Counted from the first letter of the stretch, positions 1-7,650 are shown. The stretch: DNA of 18,817 bases from Actinomycetota bacterium (GCA_005883245.1 VAXT01000087.1:1-18817), one strand, 5' to 3'. The notes: a model not told the origin generated them from the letters alone. A program made the numbers and translations.

Positions 1-50
1 AGACGAAGGGCGAGGACAACGTCCTGCGCCTGACCGTCACCGTCCGGTAA
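1..50 (+). CDS. 3' end of an unidentified gene (partial)
   Basis: The first bases read in frame from position 3 as 15 codons (TKGEDNVLRLTVTVR) followed by TAA at 48-50. The alternating hydrophobic/polar tail resembles a terminal beta strand of a secreted or beta-sandwich protein, but it is too short to assign. It would converge on the MFS gene that ends at 119. Low confidence because only one short open frame supports it. Confidence 0.35.
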   Translation, partial: TKGEDNVLRLTVTVR

Positions 51-118
51 ACACTCTCCCCACAGGAGCACGGCTCGGCGGATTGGCCGACAGGTCTCTC
101 CGCCGCGCCGGCGCGTTT

Positions 119-1198
119 TCAGCCGGCGCCGACGGTTCGTGCCCGGCCCGCCTGGACCCCGACGACGAGGAGCGGCACGGTCATGGCGACAAGGGCGCTA
201 AGGGCGACGTCCCAGCTCCCGCTCCAGTCGTCGAGCGCCCCGATCGCGAACGGGCCGAGTGCGGCGAGCGCGTAGCCGAATCCCTGTGCCATCCCGGACA
301 GGTCCGCCGCGACCGTGGCGTTGGGCGCGCGCAACACCATCAACGCCAACGCCAGGCTGAACGCACCTCCCTGCCCCAGTGCGAGTAGCGTCACCCAGGC
401 GACAGCGGCGTCGGTAGCAAGCAGCAAGCCGAGCAGTGCGACGCCCTCCGCTGTGCAGACCACGGCCGCGAGCACCCTCTGATCGCGCATCCGCTCGGCG
501 AGCACCGGGACAACCGCTGCTGACGGAATGCCCCCGAGGGCGTAGACGGCCAGGAGCGCCCCGGCAGTTCCAGGGGAATACCCGTCGTCGCGCAGGATAG
601 CCGCGAGCCAGGCGAGCCCTGCGTAGAAGACCAGGGACTGAAGCCCCATGTATAGCGTCACCTGCCATGCGAGCCGATCTCGGAGGAGGCCCTGCACTCC
701 GCCCGACTGGCCCTGAATCGGCGAGGGTGTGCGATCCCCGCTCAGCGTTGTACCGAGCACGGCGAAAGCCGCCACGGCGGGAAGCGCCCAGACCGCGAGC
801 GCAGCCTGCCAACCGATGCTCCGCTCGAGCGGCACGGTCAAGCCGGCTGCGAGGGCCGCCCCGGCCGTGAGAGCGGCCACGTAGGTGCCGGTCACCAAAC
901 CTGTCGCGTGCTCGAATCGGTTCTTCACGATGCTCGGAAGGATCACGTTCCCGATCGCGATGCCGATCCCGGCGAGGACGGTTCCGGCGAAGAGTGCTGC
1001 GCTCGAGCCGGCGGCCCTTCCGGCTACTCCGACGACGTGAAGCTCGTCTGTGATCGGCGGGATGCTCGCCACCGCGAGGCGGAGATTGAGGGCGGCCAGA
1101 ACGATCCCGGCGGCCAGACCTACCGGGAACCTAGACGTGCTCGAGCCCGACGTAGTTTTCCGCGAGGGACGCCGCTGCCTTCTCCGAGGAGCAGACAT
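119..1198 (-). CDS. MFS transporter, CynX/NimT-like, apparently lacking TM2-TM3
   Basis: A 359-residue hydrophobic protein of the major facilitator superfamily. It matches the CynX/NimT branch as I recall it: N-terminal ALNLR helix, LFAGTVLAGIGIAIGNVILPSIVK (residues about 69-92, motif seen in pieces), a LAWQVTLYMGLQSLVFY segment at the start of the second half, and SGMAQGFGYALAALGPF near the end. Family members are usually about 390-420 residues. The first helix runs almost directly into the fourth around residues 53-58, so roughly 47 residues are missing in frame. It is the last gene of the aromatic-acid operon, and its ATG overlaps the end of pobA by 68 bases; no later start keeps the first helix. 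It may move an aromatic acid or intermediate, but the substrate cannot be read from the sequence. The shortened protein may be inactive. Confidence 0.8.
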   Translation of the reverse strand: MSAPRRRQRRPSRKTTSGSSTSRFPVGLAAGIVLAALNLRLAVASIPPITDELHVVGVAGRAAGSSAALFAGTVLAGIGIAIGNVILPSIVKNRFEHATGLVTGTYVAALTAGAALAAGLTVPLERSIGWQAALAVWALPAVAAFAVLGTTLSGDRTPSPIQGQSGGVQGLLRDRLAWQVTLYMGLQSLVFYAGLAWLAAILRDDGYSPGTAGALLAVYALGGIPSAAVVPVLAERMRDQRVLAAVVCTAEGVALLGLLLATDAAVAWVTLLALGQGGAFSLALALMVLRAPNATVAADLSGMAQGFGYALAALGPFAIGALDDWSGSWDVALSALVAMTVPLLVVGVQAGRARTVGAG

Positions 1199-2312
1199 AG
1201 GCGAGTTGCGCCAGCTGCAACCTGGAGTCGAACTCGTCTCCGCCCTCGAGGCGGTGCAGCATCGAGGTCATGAACCAGGAGAAGTGCTGGGCCCGCCAGA
1301 CGCGCCTGAGAGCGTCCGCCGAGTAGCGCTCCAGCAGGGAGCCGTCACCGTCTCGGTACCAGGCGGCGATAGCCGCGGCGAGCAAGCGAACATCCGCGAC
1401 CGCGAGGTTGAGGCCTTTCGCGCCCGTGGCCGGAACGATGTGAGCCGCGTCGCCGGCGAGGAAGAGGCGCCAGTGCTGCATGGGCTCCACAACGAAGCTT
1501 CGCATCCCGGTGATTCCCTTTTCGAGCACCTCCCCCGTGTTCAGCGTCCAGCCCTCGAGCCCGAGGCGCAGCCGAAGCTCCTCCCAGATCCGGTCGTCGG
1601 GCCACTCGTCGAGGTTTTCGTCGGGCCGTACCTGGAGGTAGAGGCGCGTCACCTCCGGCGAACGCATGCTGTGCAGGGCGAAGCCGCGCTCGTGGTGTGC
1701 ATAGATCAGCTCCTCGTTCGACGGCGCCGCGGCGGCCAGGATCCCGAGCCATGCGAACGGGTATTCCCTCTCGAACGCAGTCAGGACGCCGGCCGGAATG
1801 CTGTCGCGGCAGACTCCGTGGAAGCCGTCGCACCCGGCGATGAAGTCGCAGCGCAGCTCGATCTCGTCGTCGTCGTGCCCGAAGCGGATCAGCGGGAAGT
1901 CCGAGTCGACCTCGGAGATCTCGACGTCGTCGACCTCGAAGTGCAGCGGCCGACCCGTCTTGAGTCGCGCGGCGATCAGGTCTTTGACCACTTCCTGCTG
2001 ACCGTAGACGGTGATCCGCCGGCCGCCGGTCAGGGAGGCGAAGTCGATCCGGTGGCGCTCACCGGCGAACTGGATCTCGATCCCGTCGTGAACGAGCCCT
2101 TCCCGTCCGAGCCGCTCGCCAACGCCGATCTCGTGCAGCAGGTCGACCGTTCCCTGCTCGAGCACACCGGCCCGGATCCGGTGCTCAACGTACTCGCGGC
2201 TGCGGTCTTCGAGCACGACCGAGTCGATGCCCTTCAGATGCAGAAGTTGCGCCAGCACGAGTCCGGCGGGACCGGCACCGACGATCCCGACCTGGGTGCG
2301 CTCCTCCCTCAG
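1131..2312 (-). CDS. pobA: 4-hydroxybenzoate 3-monooxygenase (non-canonical start)
   Basis: An FAD-dependent hydroxylase that converts 4-hydroxybenzoate to protocatechuate with NAD(P)H and O2. The match runs end to end: Rossmann motif GAGPAG (residues 12-17), HRIRAGVLEQG, CDGFHG, GDAAHIVPATGAKGLN and the C-terminal AENYVGL. Residues corresponding to Pseudomonas Tyr201, Ser212, Arg214, Arg220, Tyr222 and Tyr385 are present; the position of Pro293 is Ala. At 393 residues it equals the family length (394). The first ATG/GTG/TTG in frame is a GTG at 2258, which would delete the FAD motif. I therefore extend to a CTG at 2310-2312, which overlaps the TGA of the upstream MetE-like gene and sits 8 bases after a GAGGAG Shine-Dalgarno. 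The product is certain; the start is not. Confidence 0.9.
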   Translation of the reverse strand: MREERTQVGIVGAGPAGLVLAQLLHLKGIDSVVLEDRSREYVEHRIRAGVLEQGTVDLLHEIGVGERLGREGLVHDGIEIQFAGERHRIDFASLTGGRRITVYGQQEVVKDLIAARLKTGRPLHFEVDDVEISEVDSDFPLIRFGHDDDEIELRCDFIAGCDGFHGVCRDSIPAGVLTAFEREYPFAWLGILAAAAPSNEELIYAHHERGFALHSMRSPEVTRLYLQVRPDENLDEWPDDRIWEELRLRLGLEGWTLNTGEVLEKGITGMRSFVVEPMQHWRLFLAGDAAHIVPATGAKGLNLAVADVRLLAAAIAAWYRDGDGSLLERYSADALRRVWRAQHFSWFMTSMLHRLEGGDEFDSRLQLAQLAYVCSSEKAAASLAENYVGLEHV

Positions 2313-3427
2313 CCCCAGATCTCCTCGGCCGTCTCGACGACAAGCTGGAGCTTCGCCACCTGGTCGTCATGTGTGACGAGATTGCCCTCGACCGTTGACG
2401 AGAAGCCGCACTGCGGCGAGAGGCAGAGCTGGTCGAGAGCGACGTAGGTCGACGCCTCCTCGACTCGTCGCTTAAGGGCGTCCTTCGCCTCCAGCTCGGC
2501 GCGCTTCGTGGTGACGAGCCCGAGCACGACCAGCTTCCCCTTCGGCACGAACCGCAGCGGCTCGAAGCCGCCCGAGCGTGCGTCGTCGTACTCAAGGAAG
2601 AAGCCGTCGACCCCGAGCTCGTTGAACAGAGCCTCGGCGACGTACTCGTAGCCACCCTCGGCAGCCCACGAGGACCGGAAGTTACCGCGGCACATGTGGG
2701 TGGTTACGCTCATCCCCTCCGGCCGATCGGCGAGTGCTTCGTTGATGTGGCGGATATAGACCTCGTGCTGGTGCTCGCGGTCGCCGCCGATCGAGGCGAT
2801 GTACTCGCGCTGCTTCGGGTCGTTCAGGTACGCGAGGCTCGTGTCGTCGAACTGCAGGTACGTGCAGCCGAGCTCGCCGAGGCGTCGGACCTCCTCGCGA
2901 TAGGCGGCGACGAGGTCGTGCCAGAAGTCCTCGACGTCCGGGTAGACGCTCGGTTCGATCGCGGCCTGCCCGCCGCGGTAGTGGACCATGCTCGGCGACG
3001 GGATCGTGAGCTTCGGCGTCGCGGTCGTCGTCATCGAGCGGAGCGCTTCGAATGCGTCGCCGAAGATCGTCTTCGAGAGCCCGATCCGGTCGTGGACGCT
3101 GAGCGCCGCCGTCGTGAACTCGACGTCGCCCTGCTCGTTGTGAAACGCGACCTTGATCTGCTCGTCCGCGGGATCGACGCCGTCAAGTTGGTAGATGAAG
3201 TCCATGTGCCAGGAGGTGCGACGGAACTCGCCGTCGGTCGCGGACTGCAGGCCAATCTCTTCTTGCATGCGGACCGCGTCGCGGATCGCGTCGTCCTCGG
3301 TCGCCCGCAGCTCCGCGGACGAGATCCGGTTCTGCGCGAAGTCCTCGCGTGCCTGGAGAAGCTCGGGCGGTCGAAGCAGGCTCCCCACGTGGTCGGCCCG
3401 GAACGGGGGCGTCGTGCGCTTGCTCAT
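2309..3427 (-). CDS. MetE-like cobalamin-independent methyltransferase (YxjG/YxjH type)
   Basis: A 372-residue protein matching the C-terminal catalytic half of cobalamin-independent methionine synthase, in the short YxjG/YxjH-like form. It opens with FRADHVGSLLRP (residues 9-20) and has TDGEFRR (64-70). The zinc/thiol ligands are present: His244 and Cys246 in THMCRGN, Glu279 in FFLEYDD, and Cys340 in LSPQCGFSS. Family members move a methyl group to a thiol such as homocysteine. The open frame extends further upstream, but ATG 3427 has a strong GGAGGGAGG Shine-Dalgarno 6 bases before it and overlaps pcaC by ATGA, so I start there. It lies between pcaC and pobA in a protocatechuate operon, which is unexpected for methionine synthesis. 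It may take methyl groups from methoxylated aromatics or serve a C1/sulfur need; that is inference only. Confidence 0.85.
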   Translation of the reverse strand: MSKRTTPPFRADHVGSLLRPPELLQAREDFAQNRISSAELRATEDDAIRDAVRMQEEIGLQSATDGEFRRTSWHMDFIYQLDGVDPADEQIKVAFHNEQGDVEFTTAALSVHDRIGLSKTIFGDAFEALRSMTTTATPKLTIPSPSMVHYRGGQAAIEPSVYPDVEDFWHDLVAAYREEVRRLGELGCTYLQFDDTSLAYLNDPKQREYIASIGGDREHQHEVYIRHINEALADRPEGMSVTTHMCRGNFRSSWAAEGGYEYVAEALFNELGVDGFFLEYDDARSGGFEPLRFVPKGKLVVLGLVTTKRAELEAKDALKRRVEEASTYVALDQLCLSPQCGFSSTVEGNLVTHDDQVAKLQLVVETAEEIWG

Positions 3428-3804
3428 GTTTTTCCTCCCTCCTCGGCCATGACGTCTCGGAAGATCGCGAACGCCCGGTTTGCGGCCGGAACGCCGCAGT
3501 AGATGGTGCTGTGCAGGAGCACCTCGCCGATCTCCTCGCGCCTGAGGCCGTTGCGAAGCGCTGCCCGGATGTGCATCTCGAGCTCGTGCTCGCGGTTCAA
3601 GGCGATGAGCGCCATCAGCGTGATCGCGCTCCGCGTGCGCCGGTCGAGCTCCGGCCTGGCCCAGATCTCGCCCCACGCGTAGCGCGTGATCAGGTCCTGG
3701 AACGCGGCGGTGTCCTGGGTGGTCGCCTCGACGGCGTCGTCCACATGCTCATCGCCGAGCACCTCGCGGCGCACGCGCATGCCCTCCCGGTAGCGGTCGC
3801 TCAC
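3424..3804 (-). CDS. pcaC: 4-carboxymuconolactone decarboxylase
   Basis: A 126-residue cytosolic enzyme that decarboxylates gamma-carboxymuconolactone to beta-ketoadipate enol-lactone. It has the family pattern: N-terminal YREGMRVRREVLGDEHVD, the central FQDLITRYAWGEIWARPELDRRTRSA block, and the C-terminal EHELEMHIRAALRNGLRREE followed by IYCGVPAANRAF. The length is typical of stand-alone PcaC, so it is not the PcaL fusion seen in some actinobacteria. The GTG start overlaps the pcaD stop (GTGA) and its own stop overlaps the MetE-like start (ATGA), suggesting translational coupling on both sides. Confidence 0.95.
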   Translation of the reverse strand: MSDRYREGMRVRREVLGDEHVDDAVEATTQDTAAFQDLITRYAWGEIWARPELDRRTRSAITLMALIALNREHELEMHIRAALRNGLRREEIGEVLLHSTIYCGVPAANRAFAIFRDVMAEEGGKT

Positions 3805-4541
3805 GCGACCTCCACGGACGCGACGTGCTCGGACACGAGCGCGGCAAAGGCTTCGGGCTGCTCGACGTTGGCGAGGTGCGCGGCGTGGGGGAGAACGGCG
3901 AGCTTCGCGCCGTCGATGCGCGCCGCGATGAGCTCCGCGTGCTCTCGGGGCGTCGACGGATCCTCGGCCGCGGCGATGACGAGGGTCGGCGCCCGGATCT
4001 CCGCGAGCTGTTCGGCGAAATCCCAGCGCGCGATCGCGTCGCAGCAGCGTGCATATCGTTCAGGCGGAGTGTCGGTCAGCAGTGCTCGGAAGCGAGCGAC
4101 CGTCTCGGAATTGGCGACGGCGAACGAGGCGGTGAACCAGTTCGCGAGGATGCTGTCGGCGATCGGCTCGAGCCCACCCGTCCGCACGAGGGCCGCCCGC
4201 TCGAACCACGGCCTCGGCTCACCGAACGTCGCGGAGGTGCAGGCGAGGACGAGCCGCTCGAGCCGCTCTCCCGCGTTGGCCGCGAACCACATGGCCGTTG
4301 CCCCGCCGAGGGAGAGCCCGCACACCGAGACCCGCTCGAGCTCGAGCACGTCGAGGAGCCGAAGGAGGTCCTGCCCGAGGCCGTCGATCGAGTCGTGTCC
4401 TGGCTGGTCATATCGAAGGACGCGAAAGGAGGGCCAGTGCGAGAGGTTCGCCTCCCAGAGGTCGATCGAGGTGCCGAGGGAGCTCGGAAGCACGAGTACG
4501 GGAGCGGGGGACGGCCCGTCGAGCACGTACCGGAGGTTCAT
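3801..4541 (-). CDS. pcaD: 3-oxoadipate enol-lactonase
   Basis: A 246-residue alpha/beta hydrolase that opens beta-ketoadipate enol-lactone to beta-ketoadipate. The nucleophile elbow is GLSLGG (Ser77), with the acid at Asp194 (AAEDPSTP) and the base at His222 (PHAAHLANVEQP). The N-terminal MNLRYVLDGP and the RVLRYDQPGH strand-turn are typical. The open frame extends upstream, but that part is pcaB antiframe, and ATG 4541 overlaps the pcaB stop as ATGA. After RYDQPGH, homologues as I recall them have a Gly/Pro-rich loop of about ten residues before the (I/E)DLGxD helix; here it is nearly absent (GHDSIDGLGQD). That is either a natural short loop or a small in-frame deletion. Confidence 0.93.
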   Translation of the reverse strand: MNLRYVLDGPSPAPVLVLPSSLGTSIDLWEANLSHWPSFRVLRYDQPGHDSIDGLGQDLLRLLDVLELERVSVCGLSLGGATAMWFAANAGERLERLVLACTSATFGEPRPWFERAALVRTGGLEPIADSILANWFTASFAVANSETVARFRALLTDTPPERYARCCDAIARWDFAEQLAEIRAPTLVIAAAEDPSTPREHAELIAARIDGAKLAVLPHAAHLANVEQPEAFAALVSEHVASVEVA

Positions 4542-5803
4542 GCCGTCTCCTCGCGGTAGGCGTTGAGCGCTCTCTCGACGAACTCGTCGGCCGACCCGAG
4601 GTACGACGACGGCTCGAGGCCGGCCGGCTCGAGGTCGAGCGCTTCCGCGAGCGGGCGGCCGCTCGAAGCGGCTTCGGCGACGGCCTCGTATGCGCCGCGA
4701 CGCCCGAGGCGCTCGGCGAGGAGGTACGACGCACGCTCGGACATCGCCAGCTCGTCCAGGTTCGCGCGCATCCGCTCGGGGTCGACCTCGAGCTCCTCGA
4801 GCGCGCGCCGCGCGCCGGCCGCGGCCCCGCCCGTGAAGGCGAGGGCCGCCGAGAGCGCCGGCCACTCGGCGTGCCAGCCACCGAGGCCCCGCTCGTGCTC
4901 CTGCGGCAGCGCTTCGACCAGCGTCGACGCGTGAGCGCTCACCTGCCGGGCACAGGCGATCGCGAGCACGCTGCCGACCGGGTTCTGCTTCTGCGGCATC
5001 GTCGACGACGCACCACCTCCGGTGGAACGCACCTCTCCCACCTCGGTCTGCCCGAGCAGCGCGACATCGAGGCCGACCTTCGCGAGCGACCCCGCCGCGA
5101 CCGCGAGCGCGGAGCCCAACTCGGCGATGCGAACGCGGTTCGTATGCCAGGGGACGAGCGGCTCCTGGAGGCCGAGCTCCTCCGCGAGGCGCCGCAGCAC
5201 CTCGAGGCCGTGCCCCTCCAGCGAGGCGAGCGTTCCGACCGCACCGCCGAGCTGCACGGCGAGCCCACCGGCGCGGATGCGCGCCAGGCCGCGCCGCGCC
5301 TCGAGGATCGCCACCAGCCAGCCGGCCGCTTTCGATCCGAACGTCGTCGGCACCGCCTGCGTGAGGAGCGTCCGTCCGGCCAACACGGTCGAGCGGTGCC
5401 TGTCCGCGAGCCGGGCACAGTCGGCCGCGACGGCCTTGGTCGACTCGAGCAACAGGCCGAGAACGTTGCGCGCGACGAGCATCGCGGCCGTGTCGAGGAT
5501 GTCCTGGCTCGTCGCGCCCCAGTGGACGTACCGGCCGGCCTCGTCGCCCGCGGCGTCCGCCAGAGCGCGGGCGAGCGGCTCGACCGGGTTCCCGGCGGCT
5601 CGACCAGCCTCGGCCACTTCGACGGCATCGAAGCGATCTGCATCGCAGGCGTCGACGATCGCCGCCGCCGCGGCGGCTGGAATCACCCCGGCGCGGACCT
5701 CTGCCCGCGCGAGCGCCGCCTCGACGTCCAGTAGCGCCGTGAGCCAGGCCCGATCGGACACCGCGTCGCGGAACTCCTCCGGGACGAAGATCCGCTCGAA
5801 CAC
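4538..5803 (-). CDS. pcaB: 3-carboxy-cis,cis-muconate cycloisomerase
   Basis: A 421-residue member of the fumarase/aspartase superfamily that cyclises 3-carboxy-cis,cis-muconate to gamma-carboxymuconolactone. The superfamily signature SSTMPQKQNP is at residues 266-275, and HWGATSQDILDTA, another conserved block, is at 94-106. The C-terminal domain is shorter than in 450-residue homologues but complete for this family. It starts at GTG 5803, one base after the expected pcaG stop (5805-5807), and ends overlapping pcaD. It is part of the pca operon and is almost certainly co-translated. Confidence 0.95.
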   Translation of the reverse strand: MFERIFVPEEFRDAVSDRAWLTALLDVEAALARAEVRAGVIPAAAAAAIVDACDADRFDAVEVAEAGRAAGNPVEPLARALADAAGDEAGRYVHWGATSQDILDTAAMLVARNVLGLLLESTKAVAADCARLADRHRSTVLAGRTLLTQAVPTTFGSKAAGWLVAILEARRGLARIRAGGLAVQLGGAVGTLASLEGHGLEVLRRLAEELGLQEPLVPWHTNRVRIAELGSALAVAAGSLAKVGLDVALLGQTEVGEVRSTGGGASSTMPQKQNPVGSVLAIACARQVSAHASTLVEALPQEHERGLGGWHAEWPALSAALAFTGGAAAGARRALEELEVDPERMRANLDELAMSERASYLLAERLGRRGAYEAVAEAASSGRPLAEALDLEPAGLEPSSYLGSADEFVERALNAYREETA

Positions 5804-5804
5804 G

Positions 5805-6204
5805 TCAGACCGCGAAGAAGACGGTCTCGCGGGACGGGATCCTCCGCGTTCGCCTGCTCTTCGTCCGGGAAGTACATCCGCGTCAGCACAGGCTTCAGGA
5901 GCCCACGTGCGAACGTCAGCACCATCAAGTGCGGTGCCTGGCCGTCGACGCTTCCAGGCTTGCGGGTGACGAAGGAGAAGCGGCCGCGCTCATCGCAGCC
6001 CGAGCGGCCCCACCCGAAATCGGGCCGATAGCGACCGTCCTCGTCCGCCTGCCAGATCTCGACCATCGCATCCGGCACCGGCTCGCCCGCGCCGTCGAGC
6101 ACGCGGCCGCTGATCACGACGCCTTCGGGGACAACCGTGTTCGCGCTGGTCCCGAGCAGCCCGATCGAGAAGAACGGCCCGACCGTCTGTGACGGAGTCG
6201 TCAC
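5805..6204 (-). pseudogene. pcaG: protocatechuate 3,4-dioxygenase alpha subunit, internally deleted and frameshifted
   Basis: Residues 1-124 read as normal PcaG: TPSQTVGPFFSIGL, the VSGRVLDGxG-type strand, DAMVEIWQADEDGRY, and APHLMVLTFARG leading to YFPDEEQANAEDPV. The usual ending, RETVFFAV and stop, is present at 5805-5831 but in the next frame. About 30 residues that normally lie between (roughly the xLVPxERRxTLIA and YRFDIxLQG blocks) are missing. The frame entered after residue 124 instead runs on into pcaB as far as 5683, giving a 173-residue product with an unrelated tail. At the junction is a tandem CGGGACGGGA (5830-5839), consistent with a deletion between short repeats. PcaG pairs with PcaH, so holoenzyme activity is doubtful unless this is a sequence error. 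The start is GTG 6204, 1 base after the pcaH stop. Confidence 0.85.
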
Positions 6205-6205
6205 G

Positions 6206-6919
6206 TCAGGTCTCCATTGGTGTCTCGCTGGGGCCGCCGAGCACGATGTCGAAGCGGTAGCCCAGGGCCCAGTCCGGTTCGGTCGTCTCGAGCTCGAACC
6301 GGCAGGTCAGCCGCTCGCGGGCGCGCAGGTCGCGGACCGACTGGAAGATCGGGTCGAATTCGACGAGCGGATCGCCGGGAAAGTACATCTGCGTCACGAG
6401 CCGGTTCGTGAAGGCCCGGCCGAAGACGGACAGGTGGATGTGTGCGGGCCGCCACGCATTCGGATGGTTGCGCCAGGGATAGGCGCCCGGCTTCACGGTG
6501 ACGAAGCGATAGTGGCCGGAATCGTCGGTCAGGCACCGCCCCGCGCCGGTGAAGTTGGGGTCGAGCGGAGCAGGATGCCGGTCGATGTCGTGGTGGTAGC
6601 GGCCGCCCGCGTTCGCCTGCCAGATCTCGATCAGGGCCGACGGCACCGGTCTCCCCGACGAGTCGAGCACTCGGCCGCTGACGATGATGCGCTCCCCGAG
6701 CGGGTCGCCGTCGTGCTGTCGGGTCAGGTCGTGGTCGAGCTCACCGACGGACTCGTGGCCGAACACGGGGCCGGTCAGCTCCGAGAGCGTGTGGGGAAGC
6801 AGCAGGAGCGGGCGTTTCGGTCCACGGAGGCGGGTCGACCGGTAGTCGGGGTAGATGTACGGCGGGTTCGGGCCCTCGCCGTCGGCGATGCTCTGGAGGA
6901 TCGGCACGGCGCGGCTCAT
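6206..6919 (-). CDS. pcaH: protocatechuate 3,4-dioxygenase beta subunit
   Basis: A 237-residue iron-binding subunit of the intradiol dioxygenase that cleaves protocatechuate to 3-carboxy-cis,cis-muconate. All four Fe(III) ligands are visible: Tyr108 (GGRYHHDIDRH), Tyr147 (GAYPWRN), and His160 and His162 (WRPAHIHLS), with the neighbouring active-site Arg157. The N-terminal helix-loop (YIYPDYRSTRLRGP) and the ending WALGYRFDIVLGGP then TPMET are classical, so the subunit is complete. Start ATG 6919 overlaps the pcaJ stop (ATGA). The longer open frame upstream is pcaJ antiframe. Confidence 0.96.
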   Translation of the reverse strand: MSRAVPILQSIADGEGPNPPYIYPDYRSTRLRGPKRPLLLLPHTLSELTGPVFGHESVGELDHDLTRQHDGDPLGERIIVSGRVLDSSGRPVPSALIEIWQANAGGRYHHDIDRHPAPLDPNFTGAGRCLTDDSGHYRFVTVKPGAYPWRNHPNAWRPAHIHLSVFGRAFTNRLVTQMYFPGDPLVEFDPIFQSVRDLRARERLTCRFELETTEPDWALGYRFDIVLGGPSETPMET

Positions 6920-7650
6920 CGGGCGACAGTGTCCCCGTTCGGGGGCTTCAGTGCCCGTAGTGCAGCGAGCTCGTCCCGGTTGGGGGGCTTTCCCTGCCGA
7001 GGATCGTCGCTCACGCGCAGATCCCAGCCGGTCGCGCCGCGGGCCTCGTCCGCGGTGACTCCCGGATGGAGCTCGGTGAGCATCAACTCGCCTCGGTCGG
7101 CCGGCTCCAGCACGCCGAGGTCGGTGACGACGCACGTCACGCCCTTTCCCGGAGTCGTGAGAAAGTCCAGTTTCTCGACGAAGGCTCGCGACTCGTGCCT
7201 CAGCATCACGAACGTCTCGCGGCAACCCGCCGCGATCTCCGGAGCCCCGCCGGCTCCGGGCAGCCGAACTCGGGGGCTTTCGTAGCTGCCGATGACCGTG
7301 CTGTTCAGGTTCCCGTGGCGATCGATCTGGGCGGCGCTGAGGAACCCGATGTCGATCCAGCCGCCCTGAAGCCAGTAACCGAAGATCTCGGGCACCGAGA
7401 CCACCGCATCCGCCGTCTCCGCGAGCTCGCCGTCTCCGATCGAGAGCGGCAGATGCGTCGGTTTGGCGCCGATCGTCCCGCTTTCGTAGACGAGCACGCA
7501 ATTAGGCGCATGAGTCGCGCGCGCGAGGTTCGCCGCCTGGCTCGGCAGCCCGATCCCGACGAAGCAGACCATGCCGTTGCGAAGCCGGCGTGCCGCTGCG
7601 ACGGCCATCATCTCGTCACCGGTGTAGGCCGCCGCTTCGACCTGCGTCAT
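6916..7650 (-). CDS. pcaJ: 3-oxoadipate CoA-transferase beta subunit (CatJ/PcaJ type)
   Basis: A 244-residue beta subunit of the CoA-transferase that activates beta-ketoadipate with succinyl-CoA. It closely follows the CatJ pattern of Pseudomonas knackmussii as I recall it: FVGIGLPSQAANLARATHAP, YESGTIGAKP with the catalytic glutamate in ESG (Glu56), LSIGDGELAETADAVVSVPEIF, and VRLPGAGGAPEIA. Between KLDFLTTPG and CVVTDLGVLEP it is about 16 residues shorter than CatJ, which is natural variation or a small in-frame deletion. The ATG start overlaps the pcaI stop (ATGA). The symbol could equally be catJ. Confidence 0.92.
   Translation of the reverse strand: MTQVEAAAYTGDEMMAVAAARRLRNGMVCFVGIGLPSQAANLARATHAPNCVLVYESGTIGAKPTHLPLSIGDGELAETADAVVSVPEIFGYWLQGGWIDIGFLSAAQIDRHGNLNSTVIGSYESPRVRLPGAGGAPEIAAGCRETFVMLRHESRAFVEKLDFLTTPGKGVTCVVTDLGVLEPADRGELMLTELHPGVTADEARGATGWDLRVSDDPRQGKPPNRDELAALRALKPPNGDTVAR

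Noticed and set aside
104..119. GC palindrome followed by TTTT as a terminator
   Set aside because: The stem is only four base pairs around a CCGG loop and the T-run is four; too weak to call although well placed between convergent genes.
1050..2447. Long plus-strand open frame opposite pobA
   Set aside because: No recognisable domain and low-complexity Arg/Glu/Val composition; it mirrors the strongly supported pobA on the other strand.
4298..5734. 478-codon plus-strand open frame opposite pcaB/pcaD
   Set aside because: Arg-rich shadow of well-supported genes; no start signal or domain.
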